Positions 1 to 9,884 of a stretch of DNA of 32,554 nucleotides are shown here, piece by piece (position 1 is the first letter of the stretch; each line of letters begins with the position of its first letter). The notes under the pieces were generated by a model, which did no database searches, was not told the DNA's origin, and saw only the letters and a program-made list of their open reading frames with translations. The stretch lies in the NCBI GenBank assembly GCA_000969725.1, contig JXSR01S043277.1; one strand, written 5' to 3'. A program made the position numbers and the translations under genes. Origin of the DNA: Ophiothrix spiculata (taxonomy: Eukaryota; Echinodermata; Ophiuroidea; Amphilepidida; Ophiotrichidae).

Positions 1-808
1 TGTTTCCAATTTAATATACATTTTGCCTTTTCTAAAAATCCATCTCAGGTACCAATGCAAGATTTAAAAAAAAAACAATTTTGTGTAGATTTGTTTTACT
101 GTTTTATTTCACTACATTTTCAAATTGTATTTAGAGCATTTCCACTAAAGTTTTAATTCAAAGTAGAATATAGGCTTGTTCCTTTAATTAATCATTAAAG
201 ATCTAGATGCCTCTTTTTGTACTTTATTAATATAAAATGATTCAGGTTAAGTTATGAGGCCATACATTATTTAAAAATCTTGATAAATTATTTCTTAGTT
301 CACAAGGTAAAATTAATAAATCTTTTTTTTCAGCGGTTGATTAATGTAAGATTAAAACTTTTGATTCATATGTTGTCTAGTTGCCCCAAGTTATATTTAT
401 TTAACACCTTGTCACAAAAATATACACAATCAATAAAAATTTCATTTTCTTATGTCAGTGGATCTCAAAATAGTTCTTCAGATGATGGTGTTACTTGAAG
501 AACCATTTCATGACCCACTGACCTACGACTGTATATTATACAGAATGCAATCCAAATTTATGGCGGCTATTGCAGACACAACTTCCTTGCACTCGCATGA
601 TGGTACAATGATACCCAAGATTTAATCCCTTCTTCATCACATAAATGTCTACTTATCATCAAACATCTAGAAACACTTTTCAAATGTAAAATATTCCAGG
701 TTAAGTAATGGGGTTCTAAAATATTGATGAATCTTATTTATCAGTGGTAGATTTGAGTAAGACAAAATGGAAATATAACAAAAAAAACCCATCTTTTAAT
801 AATCTTAG
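1..808. other. AT-rich non-coding stretch, no gene seen
   Basis: The stretch is AT-rich with frequent stops in all frames. The only open frame over 60 codons (280-498) has no recognisable motif and runs into the hairpin at 454-522. I see no splice-bounded exon, RNA gene or complete repeat apart from that hairpin. Confidence 0.6.
454..522. repeat. Imperfect 69-nt hairpin (possible small-RNA precursor or fold-back remnant)
   Basis: The left arm (454-480) pairs with the right arm (495-522). The base GTCAGTGG/CCACTGAC pairs over 8 bp and the top GTTCTTCA/TGAAGAAC over 8 bp. Between them are a few mismatches and two one-base bulges, and the loop is about 15 nt. The size and shape resemble a microRNA precursor, but short fold-back transposon remnants look the same. 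I do not recognise a known mature microRNA in either arm. The fold is read directly from the sequence; any RNA role is inference. Confidence 0.55.
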
Positions 809-1143
809 AGGTGCAAATCATGGTTTTGATGTGACAAAAACATCACCTCATTTTTAGCTAAATAAAAAGAAGAGTACAACATAAATATATACAGTTCGTT
901 TCCAAGTTACAAGCTTTTTCAGCATTTTGAAAATTCCCATAGGCTACTGTGCTGTATTCACTGTCGGGGGCCCAACAATAATTAGAAAAGGACACATTTT
1001 CACACTTTTCTAAAAAATGCAAGCACATATTAAAGAATGGTTTGGGGAATGTAACATATACCAGTTGAGGATTCTTATCAGCTATAAACCTCAAATTTCA
1101 TAGAGGTGAACCTGAGAGTGAAAAGGGATCATGAATTGCCCCT
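809..1143. mobile_element. Decayed MITE, TTAA-type
   Basis: The right end reads CATGAATTGCCCCT followed by TTAA. The left end, TTAG then AGGTGCAAATCATG, is a degenerate inverted match (about 17 of 20 positions over the outer part). This fits a short non-autonomous element flanked by TTAA, as made by piggyBac- or Kolobok-type transposases, with the left target copy mutated. The 78-codon minus-strand frame at 858-1094 lies inside it and has no transposase features. Confidence 0.45.
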
Positions 1144-2098
1144 TTAATGTAGATTTGAAATATGATACATCAATTGCAAGTTGATTAGAAACACATTTTA
1201 ATGTATGCTTCAATTTATGATGTCATGTAATATTAAACAATTTTATTCACTCTGTGGTAGATTTAGTTCTAGTTCAAATTAATATAAATCTATTGAAACA
1301 TTTCTTGCCAAGTTAATTTAAGATATATTATACGAGTTGCAACTTGATTTAAACTATGTTCACTTCCTTAGAACAATATTAAAAATGGTGTTAATATTGA
1401 AAGCTGAGATGTTTCTTAAATATTTAAGGATCTTTCGACGTTTTAAGAATATCACAAATTTGTTGAAAAAGGAAATTGCAATCATGTTACTGGATACCTG
1501 CACTATGTGTTGCTTCAGTTTGCATGCTGACAAGATTAATGTAAAATGATACTACAAAAAGGTTTTAAAGAAAGGTTGGAAGAAAACAGTAAGAAAAAAA
1601 AAAACGCAAGGGTTACCTTAAAAACAAAAAAATTGGAAACAAAAGAACAAAAAAAAAAAAGGTAAAAAAAAAAGGCCCCGCCAAAAAAAGAAAAAAAAGG
1701 CCGCCCCCGGAACCGGTGAATACGTCAGATACGCTACGATGAGCTACATTTAAGAGCCAACAACTGCATCTTTTAGCCACGGCGGCACACATATATAGTT
1801 TCTTTCTGCAAATATATTTTCATCTGCATCTAATATGCAATACTTTTACAGTAATGAAACATAATGGTGGACAAATTGTAGCATTAAAAATAAGAGCGGT
1901 CACAACTGCACCATAAATCATCCTGTATACTGAGCCCTTGTTTTATTGTATCCTATAAATAATAGTTATAACAATACACTATATTCATAGAGCATAAATT
2001 ATAAAGGTTTCTTAGTACTAAACACAAAAATCTCAATACACTAAAATATAACAATAACAAGCTAGCATGTAAATCAGTTAATTATTATGTCTTGAGCA
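1144..2098. other. AT-rich non-coding stretch with an A-rich block
   Basis: No gene is seen. At about 1590-1705 there is a purine-rich low-complexity block of A runs separated by GGCCCCGCC and GGCCGCCCCC islands, unlike the flanks; it could be a decayed poly-A tail or an unstable simple repeat. The part just before 2099 may be the 3' untranslated region of the minus-strand LINE fragment that ends there, but there is no diagnostic tail. Confidence 0.5.
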
Positions 2099-2690
2099 TT
2101 AGTTAAATTGTTTGGTAGAAGCAGCAGAATGGATGATATGTGGGATAGAGTTCCAGAGTTTAGGTGCTGAAACAGAAAAACCCGGGTGGGGGTGGGGGTG
2201 CTTCTTAGTACAAAAGGGGTTATGGGGACGTGCCACAAAATTGGATAGCACAATCAGGCTTTCTGGTATTGCAATCGGTCCTTTTTCTTCGCAAAAAGTG
2301 GTATTTTGATGGGTTTTCTTTTCAAATATTTTTGAAATTTGCGCCAAATGCCACACATTTGGACATTTCTTCTAAAAATGTTAGAACATTTTGCCAAATA
2401 GAGCAATTTTGGACAAAAAAAATGAGATTTTTGATTAAATTTGGCTACAAATTTAAAATATTTGGTATATAGATGGGTCATTTTTTCTTTAAAATTGGTA
2501 TTTGGATGGGTGGCTTTCCAAATTTCCCAGAGGCACATCCCTACCCAAACCAAATTTGAGTACACCCCCCCCCCCCCTCGGGCAGAAAAAGCATGATCAC
2601 TTTAGAAAGATGGGTTTAATTTGAGGTCCACATTGTAAGGTGCATTGGGAAGCAGTGAAAAGAGATTCGTTGGTAGACTCTGACCACCAC
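2099..2690 (-). mobile_element. LINE reverse transcriptase C-terminal fragment (broken)
   Basis: On the minus strand the sequence encodes AFSVSAPKLWNSIP followed by HIIHSAASTKQFN and a stop at 2099. This is the conserved tail of many LINE (CR1/L2/Rex-type) reverse transcriptases, where [RH]AFSVAAPxLWNSLP precedes a run ending near SLxxFKxxLK. Further upstream, about 2640-2664, HCFPMHL resembles the family's LHWLPV motif. The frame has internal stops and shifts, so this is a dead fragment. The MITE at 2181-2582 splits it: joining the flanks at the 8-bp target duplication restores the reading across the FSV motif. The exact clade cannot be set from so little sequence. Confidence 0.7.
2181..2582. 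mobile_element. MITE with G-rich ends and 8-bp target duplication, inserted in a LINE
   Basis: The element begins CCCGGGTGGGGGTGG and ends in a C-run plus CTCGGG, so its ends are inverted (CCCGGG/CCCGAG then G-runs, then near GTAC). It is flanked by a perfect 8-bp repeat CAGAAAAA at 2173-2180 and 2583-2590. It is 402 bp and has no transposase. Eight-bp duplications fit hAT-like and a few other superfamilies; the CCCG start is not diagnostic. A related copy lies in opposite orientation at 6835-7140. The open frames inside it at 2254-2565 and 2230-2472 are chance frames. Confidence 0.85.
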
Positions 2691-2739
2691 TTTAGACCAA
2701 TGGCGCCAATTTTAATAATCCAGCACAGGAAACAAGGTT

Positions 2740-5700
2740 ATTGCTTACCATAATTACATTCAAGAAATCACAAACAAGGCTTTAATGAAATGCGGCCTGC
2801 TACTTATATTGTAATAAATGGTTGTTTGCCCTTAGTGTGAGTTTGATTCAATTGTGGTGAGTTTTAACCAAGCAATTCAACTATGTGCATGCCTCAAATC
2901 TGTTGGTACAAATTACATTTTGGCGGCGGTTTTACATTTGCAAAGATCAATTACAAACATATGATTATCATTTGACAAATAAACATATGATTAAGGCCAT
3001 GAAATGATTAAGGCCATGGTCTCTTAAGCTTTAGTAAAACACATGCTACATATAAGAAACATGGATTACTCTCACATAACTTAAATCCAATTGCTATAGG
3101 TTACTCAAGTAAGGTAAAAAGGGCCTTTCATCATATTCATATTCATCAAACTTTTTTCCAGAAAAATAACACAGAAAAAAACCACTTTCTTATTTTTCGG
3201 TAATAAATAAGCCACACTAATAACAGTCAGAATTTATATGCTCTTAAAAGAATTTGTTTTTCTGGAACAAGTCTTTAATAAAATTTATGTAGCTTGCTAT
3301 TTACATTGCAATAAATGTTGGTTTGACCTTTATGTAAATTTGATTCACATAAAATCAATGGTTGTGAGCTTAAATTAAGCATTGCAGACTCTGTGCGTGC
3401 CTCATATCTCTTGGCACAAATTACATTTCTAGCACAGATCGATTTTGAACATGATGTCATTTAAGGTCATGGAATTAAAAAAACCAAGGCTTTAATGAAA
3501 TATATGCAGCCTTAGCCACTCGTCCAATTCAACTATTGATCTTCTGAATGTACATGGCCTTACTGGTGATTTATTTAATACCAGTGTGTCCAAAATGCTT
3601 AAAAACCTTTTACAATATTTATAGTATATATACAATGTTTGATGGTATCTATTAATTTGGGATTGCAAGATAGTATATATTTGAAATAGACAAGTGCATA
3701 CAGTATGTTATGCAAGATGAAAGAAACATGGGCTTACTCTTCACTCCCGTGAAACCAATTGCTAAAATTTGATACAGAAATGTAAGGAAAAGGTCTATCA
3801 TCATATTCATGGAACACAATTTACACTATTTTTGGCAAGTAAATGAAAAACAATTTGTTTTATGCAATTTTTTTTTTAACTCAGTAGAAAATCAACCCAA
3901 GCTAAAAATTAGCAAGAAGTCATATGCTCTAAAATCATTTTTTCCTGAAACAATTCCTTTAATGATAAAATTTATACAGTTTGCTACTTATATAATGCTG
4001 GTTTGCCCTTCATGTGAATTTGATTCACAAAAAATCAATGGTTGTGAGGCTAAACCAAGCATTGCAGACTGTGTGCATGCCTCATATTTGTTGGCACAAA
4101 TTACATTTCTAGCACAGATCGATTTTGAACATGATGTCATCTAAGGTCATGGAATTAAAAAACCAAGACTTTAATGAAATATATGCAACCTTATCCGCTC
4201 GTCCAATTCAACTTATCCGCTCGTCCAATTCAACTATTGATCTTCTGAATGTACATGGCCTTGCTGGTGAGTTATTTTATACCAGTATGTCCAAAATGGT
4301 CAAAACACTTTTACAATATTTATAGTATATGGTCATGCTTTTCACTGTGGGCACCCATAAAGGTGCATTTGTTATACTGAGAATGATTTATGCATTAGTT
4401 GTTGTCATATCTTTTCAATAATCCCATGAAATGTCATAATTTTGGTATGATTTAAAAGACAATTTATTTGACTTTCAAAAAATCAAGAATAGAACCCAAA
4501 TAAAGTGATTAATTAAGCTAAATACCCTGTTAAAGCGAATTAGCCAGGGGTGGAAGAGGGTGTGGTAGAGGCGGGTGTGGTTAAGGCATCATGAAAATTG
4601 TGCATCAATTTTTCTGTCATATCTTCTTAAAAATCCATTGAAATGTCATAAATCTGATATGATTTTAAAGGCTAGTTATTGTTTATCAAAACCAAGTTGA
4701 AATTAACCCAAATAAAGTTCATTACCGCTAATGACAAGTTAAAGAAAATAAGCTAATTTAGCAATTGCAATTGCAATTGGTGTGGATGAGATGTGTCCAT
4801 TGTGCATCAAATTTTGTCACAACTTTTCAATAATCGAATGAAAAGTCATCATTTTAGTATGATTTTGAGGATAACATATTAGTCTATAAAAGCAATCACA
4901 AATAATAGCCAAATAAAGGTATTTATCAAATCTAATCAACTATTACCCGGAAGGAGTTACGTATGGATGAAGTGAGTGAGATGTAACGCAAATGGGGCCC
5001 CACCTCAAAAAACGATGGTATCTATTAATTTGGGATTTTAAGATAGTAAATATTTGAAATACAGTATGTTATGCAAGATGAAAGAAACATAGGCTTACTC
5101 TTCACTCCCGTAAAACCAATTGCTAACATTTAATACAGAAATGTAAGGAAAAGGTCTCTCATCATATTCATGGATATATAACACTATTTGGCAAGTGAAA
5201 AACAAATTGTTTTATGCAAGTTTTATTTTATTTTTAACTCAGCGGAAAATCAACCAAAGCTGAAAATTAGCAAGAAGTTTATGCTTTAAAATCTTGTTTT
5301 CTTTAAACGATTCCTTTAATGGTAAAATTTATATAGTTTGCCACTTATATATTGCGCAAAATGTTGGTTTGCCCTTCATGTGAATTTGATTTAAATAAAA
5401 TCAATATAGTTGAGAGTTTAAACCAAGAATTGCAAACTCTGTACATCTGTGCGTGCCTTATATCTATCTGTTGGCATAACATACATTTCTAGCACAGATC
5501 GATTTTGAACATGATGTCATTTAAGGTCATGGAATTAAAAAACCAAGGCTTTAATGAAATATATGTAACCTTAGCCACTCGTCTAATTTAACTATCAATC
5601 TTCTGAATGTACATGGCCTTACTGGTGAGTTATTTCATACCAGTGTGTCAAAATGGTAAAAATACTTTTACAAATTACTTTTACAATATTTTGGGAATAC
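2740..5700. repeat. Four decayed copies of a ~680-bp tandem unit
   Basis: The copies start near 2740 (shorter and most diverged), 3237, 3920 and 5278 (truncated at its far end). Shared landmarks include TGCTACTTAT, GCACAGATCGATTTTGAAC (3433, 4117, 5495), CTTCTGAATGTACATGGCC (3542, 4243, 5603) and CTTTTACAATATT. The spacing of the second to third copy is about 683 bp, and third to fourth is similar once the insertion at 4331-5013 is removed. The reading frames at 3809-4144, 4125-4325 and 5607-5876 are not kept open among copies, so I do not call them genes. The last copy runs directly into the LINE fragment at 5640-6190, so the unit may itself be decayed LINE 3' sequence (inference). Confidence 0.75.
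4331..5013. mobile_element. ~0.68-kb insertion with three internal ~205-bp repeats
   Basis: This segment interrupts one copy of the ~680-bp unit: sister copies run from TTTATAGTATAT almost directly into ATGGTATCTATTAATTTGGG. It carries three internal repeats spaced 200-210 bp, marked by GAAATGTCAT or its variants near 4428, 4640 and 4839, each followed by a TATGATTTTAA-like segment. The ends (GTGGGCACCCAT at left, ATGGGGCCCCAC at right) are weakly inverted. There is no coding capacity and the superfamily is unknown. A non-autonomous element with an internal tandem core is the best reading. Confidence 0.5.
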
Positions 5701-6190
5701 AAATGCTTTTGCAAAGTTTGAAAACTGTTTGTGAATGCATTTTAAGCTTTATTAATTCTGGTATTTATGTAATTGCTGGTACTATTGTACTAACAATTCA
5801 AAAGGGTTATAATACTTTTACAATATTAGGAGACACAAATGCTTTTGCAAAGTTAGATTCCTTTTTTCCCCCTTGAAAACTGTTTGTGAATGCATTTTAA
5901 GCTATATCAATTCTGATATATCACCTGTAGTGCTCTTCAGTACCAAATCTATGGCTATCAGAGAGAAAATTAGTGAAGTACGCAGCCTCGAGAATTCACA
6001 TTAAACCAACCTGTTGTGTGTTTCCATTATTATGCTAAATTTAAAATTGTCATGATAAGTTGCACCGACTTAGATGGCATGCCATATAAACTAATAATTC
6101 TCAAAAAACTATCCCTTTGAATGCTACCAAAGGCCTCTTTGAAATCTATGAAGTTAATGTATAGGGAAGAACTTAAGGAATACCTATGAT
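5640..6190 (-). mobile_element. LINE reverse transcriptase fragment, palm domain (broken)
   Basis: Reading the minus strand from about 6164, the frame gives LYINFIDFKEAFGSI, then QRDSFLRIISLYGMPSK, the conserved block of LINE reverse transcriptases (usually LYxNFxDFxKAFDSxxRxxLW then YGIPxKIV). The first catalytic Asp is present (NFIDF); the usual FDS is FGS. After a frame change, TGWFNVNSRGCVL at about 5985-6020 matches the TGVRQGC(V/I)LSP block, and IAIDLVLKSTTG follows at about 5920-5950. A FADD-like stretch may survive near 5845 (inference). Several stops and shifts show it is dead. The clade is not resolved (RTE- or I/Nimb-like). Confidence 0.8.
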
Positions 6191-6312
6191 GTCCTTAACC
6201 ACTTTTGTATTAAGTAGCCCCAAAAATCTATGAAGTTAATGTATAGGGAAGAACTTAAAAGAAATACCTATGACCTCCTTAACCACTTTTGTATGAAGTT
6301 CTAGTAGCCCCG
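6137..6312. repeat. ~83-bp tandem duplication inside the LINE fragment
   Basis: The segment containing CTATGAAGTTAATGTATAGG and CTTAACCACTTTTGTAT occurs twice, at about 6139-6221 and 6222-6312, so the YINFID-coding part of the reverse transcriptase is present twice. The second half of each unit (CACTTTTGTATTAAGTAGC) resembles the end of the MITE at 6835-7140, and both are followed by AAGATCGTAGAAAA (6313, 7141). This suggests that MITE-end sequence was captured before duplication. Confidence 0.65.
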
Positions 6313-6329
6313 AAGATCGTAGAAAACTG

Positions 6330-6834
6330 CAAATTTAGATTTTTAATAAATTACTTCTAATGAGAAAAAAATGTAGTTAGGTCAATTTGTGTTTTTGATG
6401 CATATTCTTTTATCTTTTCAATGTTAATCAAGGCTTTTTTTACCTTTTTCAATAATATTAGACTTTCAGAAAGCACTTAATCCAAGGTTTCCACTATGCT
6501 CTAAACCAGGCCTGCTCTAAACATATAATTAGCTACTATAAGAACCTTCATCAATTGATTACATATAATGCACTAAGTAATATTAAATGTACTTGATGAA
6601 TTCATGCATATGTAAAATTTATGGCAATACCCTAGACAAAAACATAGAGAAAATACAGTATTCATGAATCTTGCATTTACAAGTGTCACAAACATTAGTC
6701 AAGTCACCAAAATCTTACGTACATATTTCTTAACCTTTTAAGATAATGCAAACAAAACACACACAAAATGAAAACATTGAGAAAGAGTATTCATAAGTTT
6801 GGAGGAGTTTTTCATGACCTTGTATTGGTTATAT
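6330..6834. other. AT-rich non-coding stretch
   Basis: I see no gene, RNA gene or complete element here. The sequence is AT-rich with stops in every frame. Confidence 0.5.
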
Positions 6835-7140
6835 GGGGGTACTCAAGTTTAATTTAGTAAGGACATGCCTCTGCAAAAATTGAAAAGCCACCCATTCAAA
6901 TATAAATTTTCAATAAAAGGGGACCCATCCATATATCAAAATTCCCCACTTTTATGAAAAATGTATCAGAAAATAACATTTTTTGTTCAAATTTGCACTA
7001 TTTTGTCAAAATTAACTCATTTTATCACAAATTTGGAAAATGTTGAAATAAACCCCCATCAAAATACCAAAGAGCATGATTTTGCTATCAAAAACATGCT
7101 AGATATCCCTATAATCACTTTTTTGTATTAAGTAGCACCC
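6835..7140. mobile_element. Diverged second copy of the 2181-2582 MITE, opposite orientation
   Basis: From GGGGGTACTCAAG to GTATTAAGTAGCACCC this segment follows the reverse complement of the 2181-2582 element. Shared features include GTACTCAA, TGCCTCTG, AAGCCACCCAT and CCATCAAAATACCA, in the same order. The G-runs at the ends have shrunk and no clean target duplication is visible, so it is older or truncated. No coding capacity. Confidence 0.7.
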
Positions 7141-7287
7141 AAGATCGTAGAAAAAATTATTTTTCACAAGTTGACAAAAAGAATGAAACATAATGGAAAC
7201 AAGAATGTGCCATATTGGAATTTTAGAGGCTATTCATTCATACATGTGTGCATAATCATCATCAAAGAAAGCTAACAAATGTAATTA

Positions 7288-7750
7288 CACTGCCGCTTTA
7301 AAGTATTTCCACACAAAACCTTTATTCAGCCATATCTCAAAAGGCGTTTATATGATTTTCATCATTTTTTGACAGACTGTCATGTAATGCATATAACTAC
7401 TTTTGTCAGAACATAAAAAATTTGAATTTATATACATTTCTGCATATTTGTTTAACACTTATATCCTGAAAATATTCTATCCTGTTACAAAGTAATAATG
7501 AGGTTATGCAAAATTGATTAGTTACATAGTAATGAGATTTGTACTTGTGGTGTACTTGTATATGGTCCATTAAATCAGCCATTTTTATAGCAATGGAAGA
7601 TCAGGTATCAAAAGAAACATCTATTTATTCAGATTTAATAGGTAAGTTACCTATACTAGTATGAATCTTTGATGATTCTAGGTCACTTAATATAAACAAT
7701 GAGGTTTTTGGACATTTTTAATTGTGCGGAAATACTTTAGAGCGGGTATG
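7288..7750. mobile_element. MITE with TA target duplication (Tc1/mariner-like)
   Basis: The inverted ends are CACTGCCGCTTTAAAGTATT at left and the reverse complement of AATACTTTAGAGCGGGTATG at right. They match over about 28 bp with a few differences, including TTTCC(A/G)CACAA further in. TA dinucleotides flank both ends (7286-7287, 7751-7752). The 463-bp element has no transposase frame. TA target sites are the hallmark of Tc1/mariner elements; assignment rests on that alone. Confidence 0.65.
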
Positions 7751-7998
7751 TATATTCATATATAAAATTGAAACCGTGGTTACATTCTTTTACACTATAT
7801 GCATCTTTGTATTCAGGAATAGCATCAAAGCAAAGCCGACACATTATCAGTTGATATGCAGTAAATGGTGCATGTACTATGGCATTTTAGATTTCCAATA
7901 ACTAGGGCGCTCATTTCCCTTGATGTGAAAATGAGCAATGTGAATGACGTTCATGATCATAAACTACGACTAAACTGGCAATGTAGGAAGGATATGTA

Positions 7999-8361
7999 CC
8001 CGTGGGGGGGGGGGTACTTACATTGACAGAAGGTACGGGTATGTGCCACCCTCGAGACACCCTTTTCAAGCCTCCTCTTCCGCTCCCCAAGATGGTCTTT
8101 TCAAGATTACTTCAGTTCCCAAGACCCCATTTTCAAAGAAAATGACTCGAAAATGTCTTTTATTATGTTTCAAGCTAATTTTGAGCGATTTTCAGCTCAA
8201 ATAGTCGTATTTTTATGGGAAAAAGGCAGTTCCTGAGACCTCAATCCGGGGAAAAATCAGTTCCATAGACCCTATTTTTGACCAAAAATTGTTCCGCAAG
8301 ACCCTATGTTTGATATCGCGGATCTCACATACCTACCAATTTTTTTTTTAGTACCCCCGGG
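7999..8361. mobile_element. MITE with CCCGGGGG ends and perfect 8-bp target duplication
   Basis: The element starts CCCGTGGGG with a G-run and GTACTT, and ends AGTACCCCCGGG. It is flanked by perfect GATATGTA copies at 7991-7998 and 8362-8369. At 363 bp it has no coding capacity. Inside are several degenerate repeats of a phrase like AAGACCCNNTTTTCAA. The ends match those of the elements at 2181 and 11586, so they likely used the same transposase type, though the interiors differ. Confidence 0.85.
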
Positions 8362-8369
8362 GATATGTA

Positions 8370-9322
8370 GAAGTAGCTTCACATTATTAGTGTCTGTTAC
8401 CATTTTTGTTAGATGATAATGAGACAACAAAATTTAATCAATTACCAATTTGTAGGTTCCGATCAAATTTTCATCCCCCGGGCTCAACCAGAAGTAGGTA
8501 TATTTTCAATGTCAAATTGAAGCTAATTTTGTTCTGATTATAAAACTAAAATTTCACCTTGAAATTTTTTTTAAGTTTTGGAAATATGGTAGAAAATGTA
8601 AAATTAATCGGTATACCTATTTCCAATTCTTATGTATTTTACATAACATTCTCATCACCAGAGTTGCATACTTTCTTTTGCCTCTGAAGAGTAACATCCT
8701 AAAGGTTAAAACCTCACAAAATCACAAAATGCATTTCAGCGGTCAACATCAATTAGTTAAAAATAAATAATACACATGTTGAAATTGAATCCTACACCTA
8801 AGTGTACAAAAAAAAAAATCAAAATTCTAAATACAGAAATTCCTAATATTAATTTGAAGAGCTGTGTACATTTTTATAAGTGCTATTTGACTTCTTTTTT
8901 TGGGGGGGATGGGCTTGATGATGGGTAACATATTAACAACTATTTCATTAAAATTGTAGGAATTTCTATCGTCAGGATTTATTTTAATGCATTGTTATGT
9001 GTGGTATCATTTAGTAACGTTTGTGACATTTTGGTGTAACTTTTTGGTAATGTTTGTGACATTTTTGAAATAAGACATATGGTCATTCATACACGGCACT
9101 TAGGAAAAACTTTACAATTTCGGTTTGGGAAATACTTCTCACTTACCAAGTTAATATGTATGACTGAATAAATAATATGTGGTCGAATAAAAAAGCTAAT
9201 TTTTTGCTTGAAGTCAAAAAAAGTTTCATTTCCCATGGAATGAGCCTTTACATTTTTGGTCACAAATGTGACCCTGGAATTGCACACAAATAAAACGGAG
9301 CAGCATTTATTGCCACTTGTGT
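8370..9322. other. Non-coding stretch with minor repeats
   Basis: No gene is seen. A short direct repeat, TAA(C/T)GTTTGTGACATTTT, occurs at about 9016 and 9047. A 16-bp near-palindrome, GGTCACAAATGTGACC, lies at 9258-9273. The 66-codon minus-strand frame at 9087-9287 has no recognisable motif. Confidence 0.5.
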
Positions 9323-9864
9323 AGCATTTATAGGTGGTTTGAGACCCAAAGGGGCCGCTCCAAAAATAAAGTGGTACTCATGCTCGTCAGAGCACCTCAA
9401 AATTGGACCCTAAATGGTGTAATTGTTGATAGAAAATTGCACTCCTACATGGTAAGGTCAGTGCAGATGTTGAAAATCACACCCGAATGGCATAATGGCG
9501 TAAGTTTGTAATAACCATTTGCTAACAAATTAGGTATTAAAAAGTATACAATTGAAGTTTTTCAGTCAATACTTATTTCTTCTTGTTTTAAGAACTTTTT
9601 ATTCAAAACATGTACAGAACAATACTCAGCTGAGCAATTCTAAGTGAAAGGTGACCTTTGGTCTTAAAGGTAGTCTGAATTTAGAACCCTTAATGGCGTA
9701 AATTATGCTGAAAACTACCCCTTTTTCCAAAAATGTAGATGCCACATATGGTACAAAATCAGACCCTTTTAGGCCATTTTTTATGATGAGCACGAGTACC
9801 AATTGCCATCTTGAGCGGCCACCCCCACCCCCACCCCCCACCCCCCCGGTTTCAGATAAATGCT
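9323..9864. mobile_element. MITE with GGCCGCTC-type inverted ends and a C-rich arm
   Basis: Left-end blocks AGCATTTAT, GGCCGCTC and TGGTACTCATGCTC recur inverted at the right end as ATAAATGCT, GAGCGGCC and GAGCACGAGTACCA, in the right order. The right arm carries a run of CCCCCA/CCCCC repeats (about 9822-9847) absent on the left. No target duplication is clear, so the outer limits are approximate. The frames at 9626-9841 and 9705-9899 are translations of this element, with Gly or Pro runs from the C-run. Confidence 0.6.
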
Positions 9865-9884
9865 CTCATATAAGTTCAAGAGTC

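Noticed and set aside
1590-1705. A-rich block as a LINE or processed pseudogene poly-A tail
   Set aside because: It is interrupted by GC islands and no recognisable body or target duplication is attached.
2254-2565. 103-codon minus-strand open frame
   Set aside because: It lies within the MITE at 2181-2582 and is not kept in the related copy at 6835-7140.
3809-4144. 111-codon plus-strand open frame
   Set aside because: It lies in a tandem repeat unit; the equivalent frame is not open in the sister copies at 3237 and 5278.
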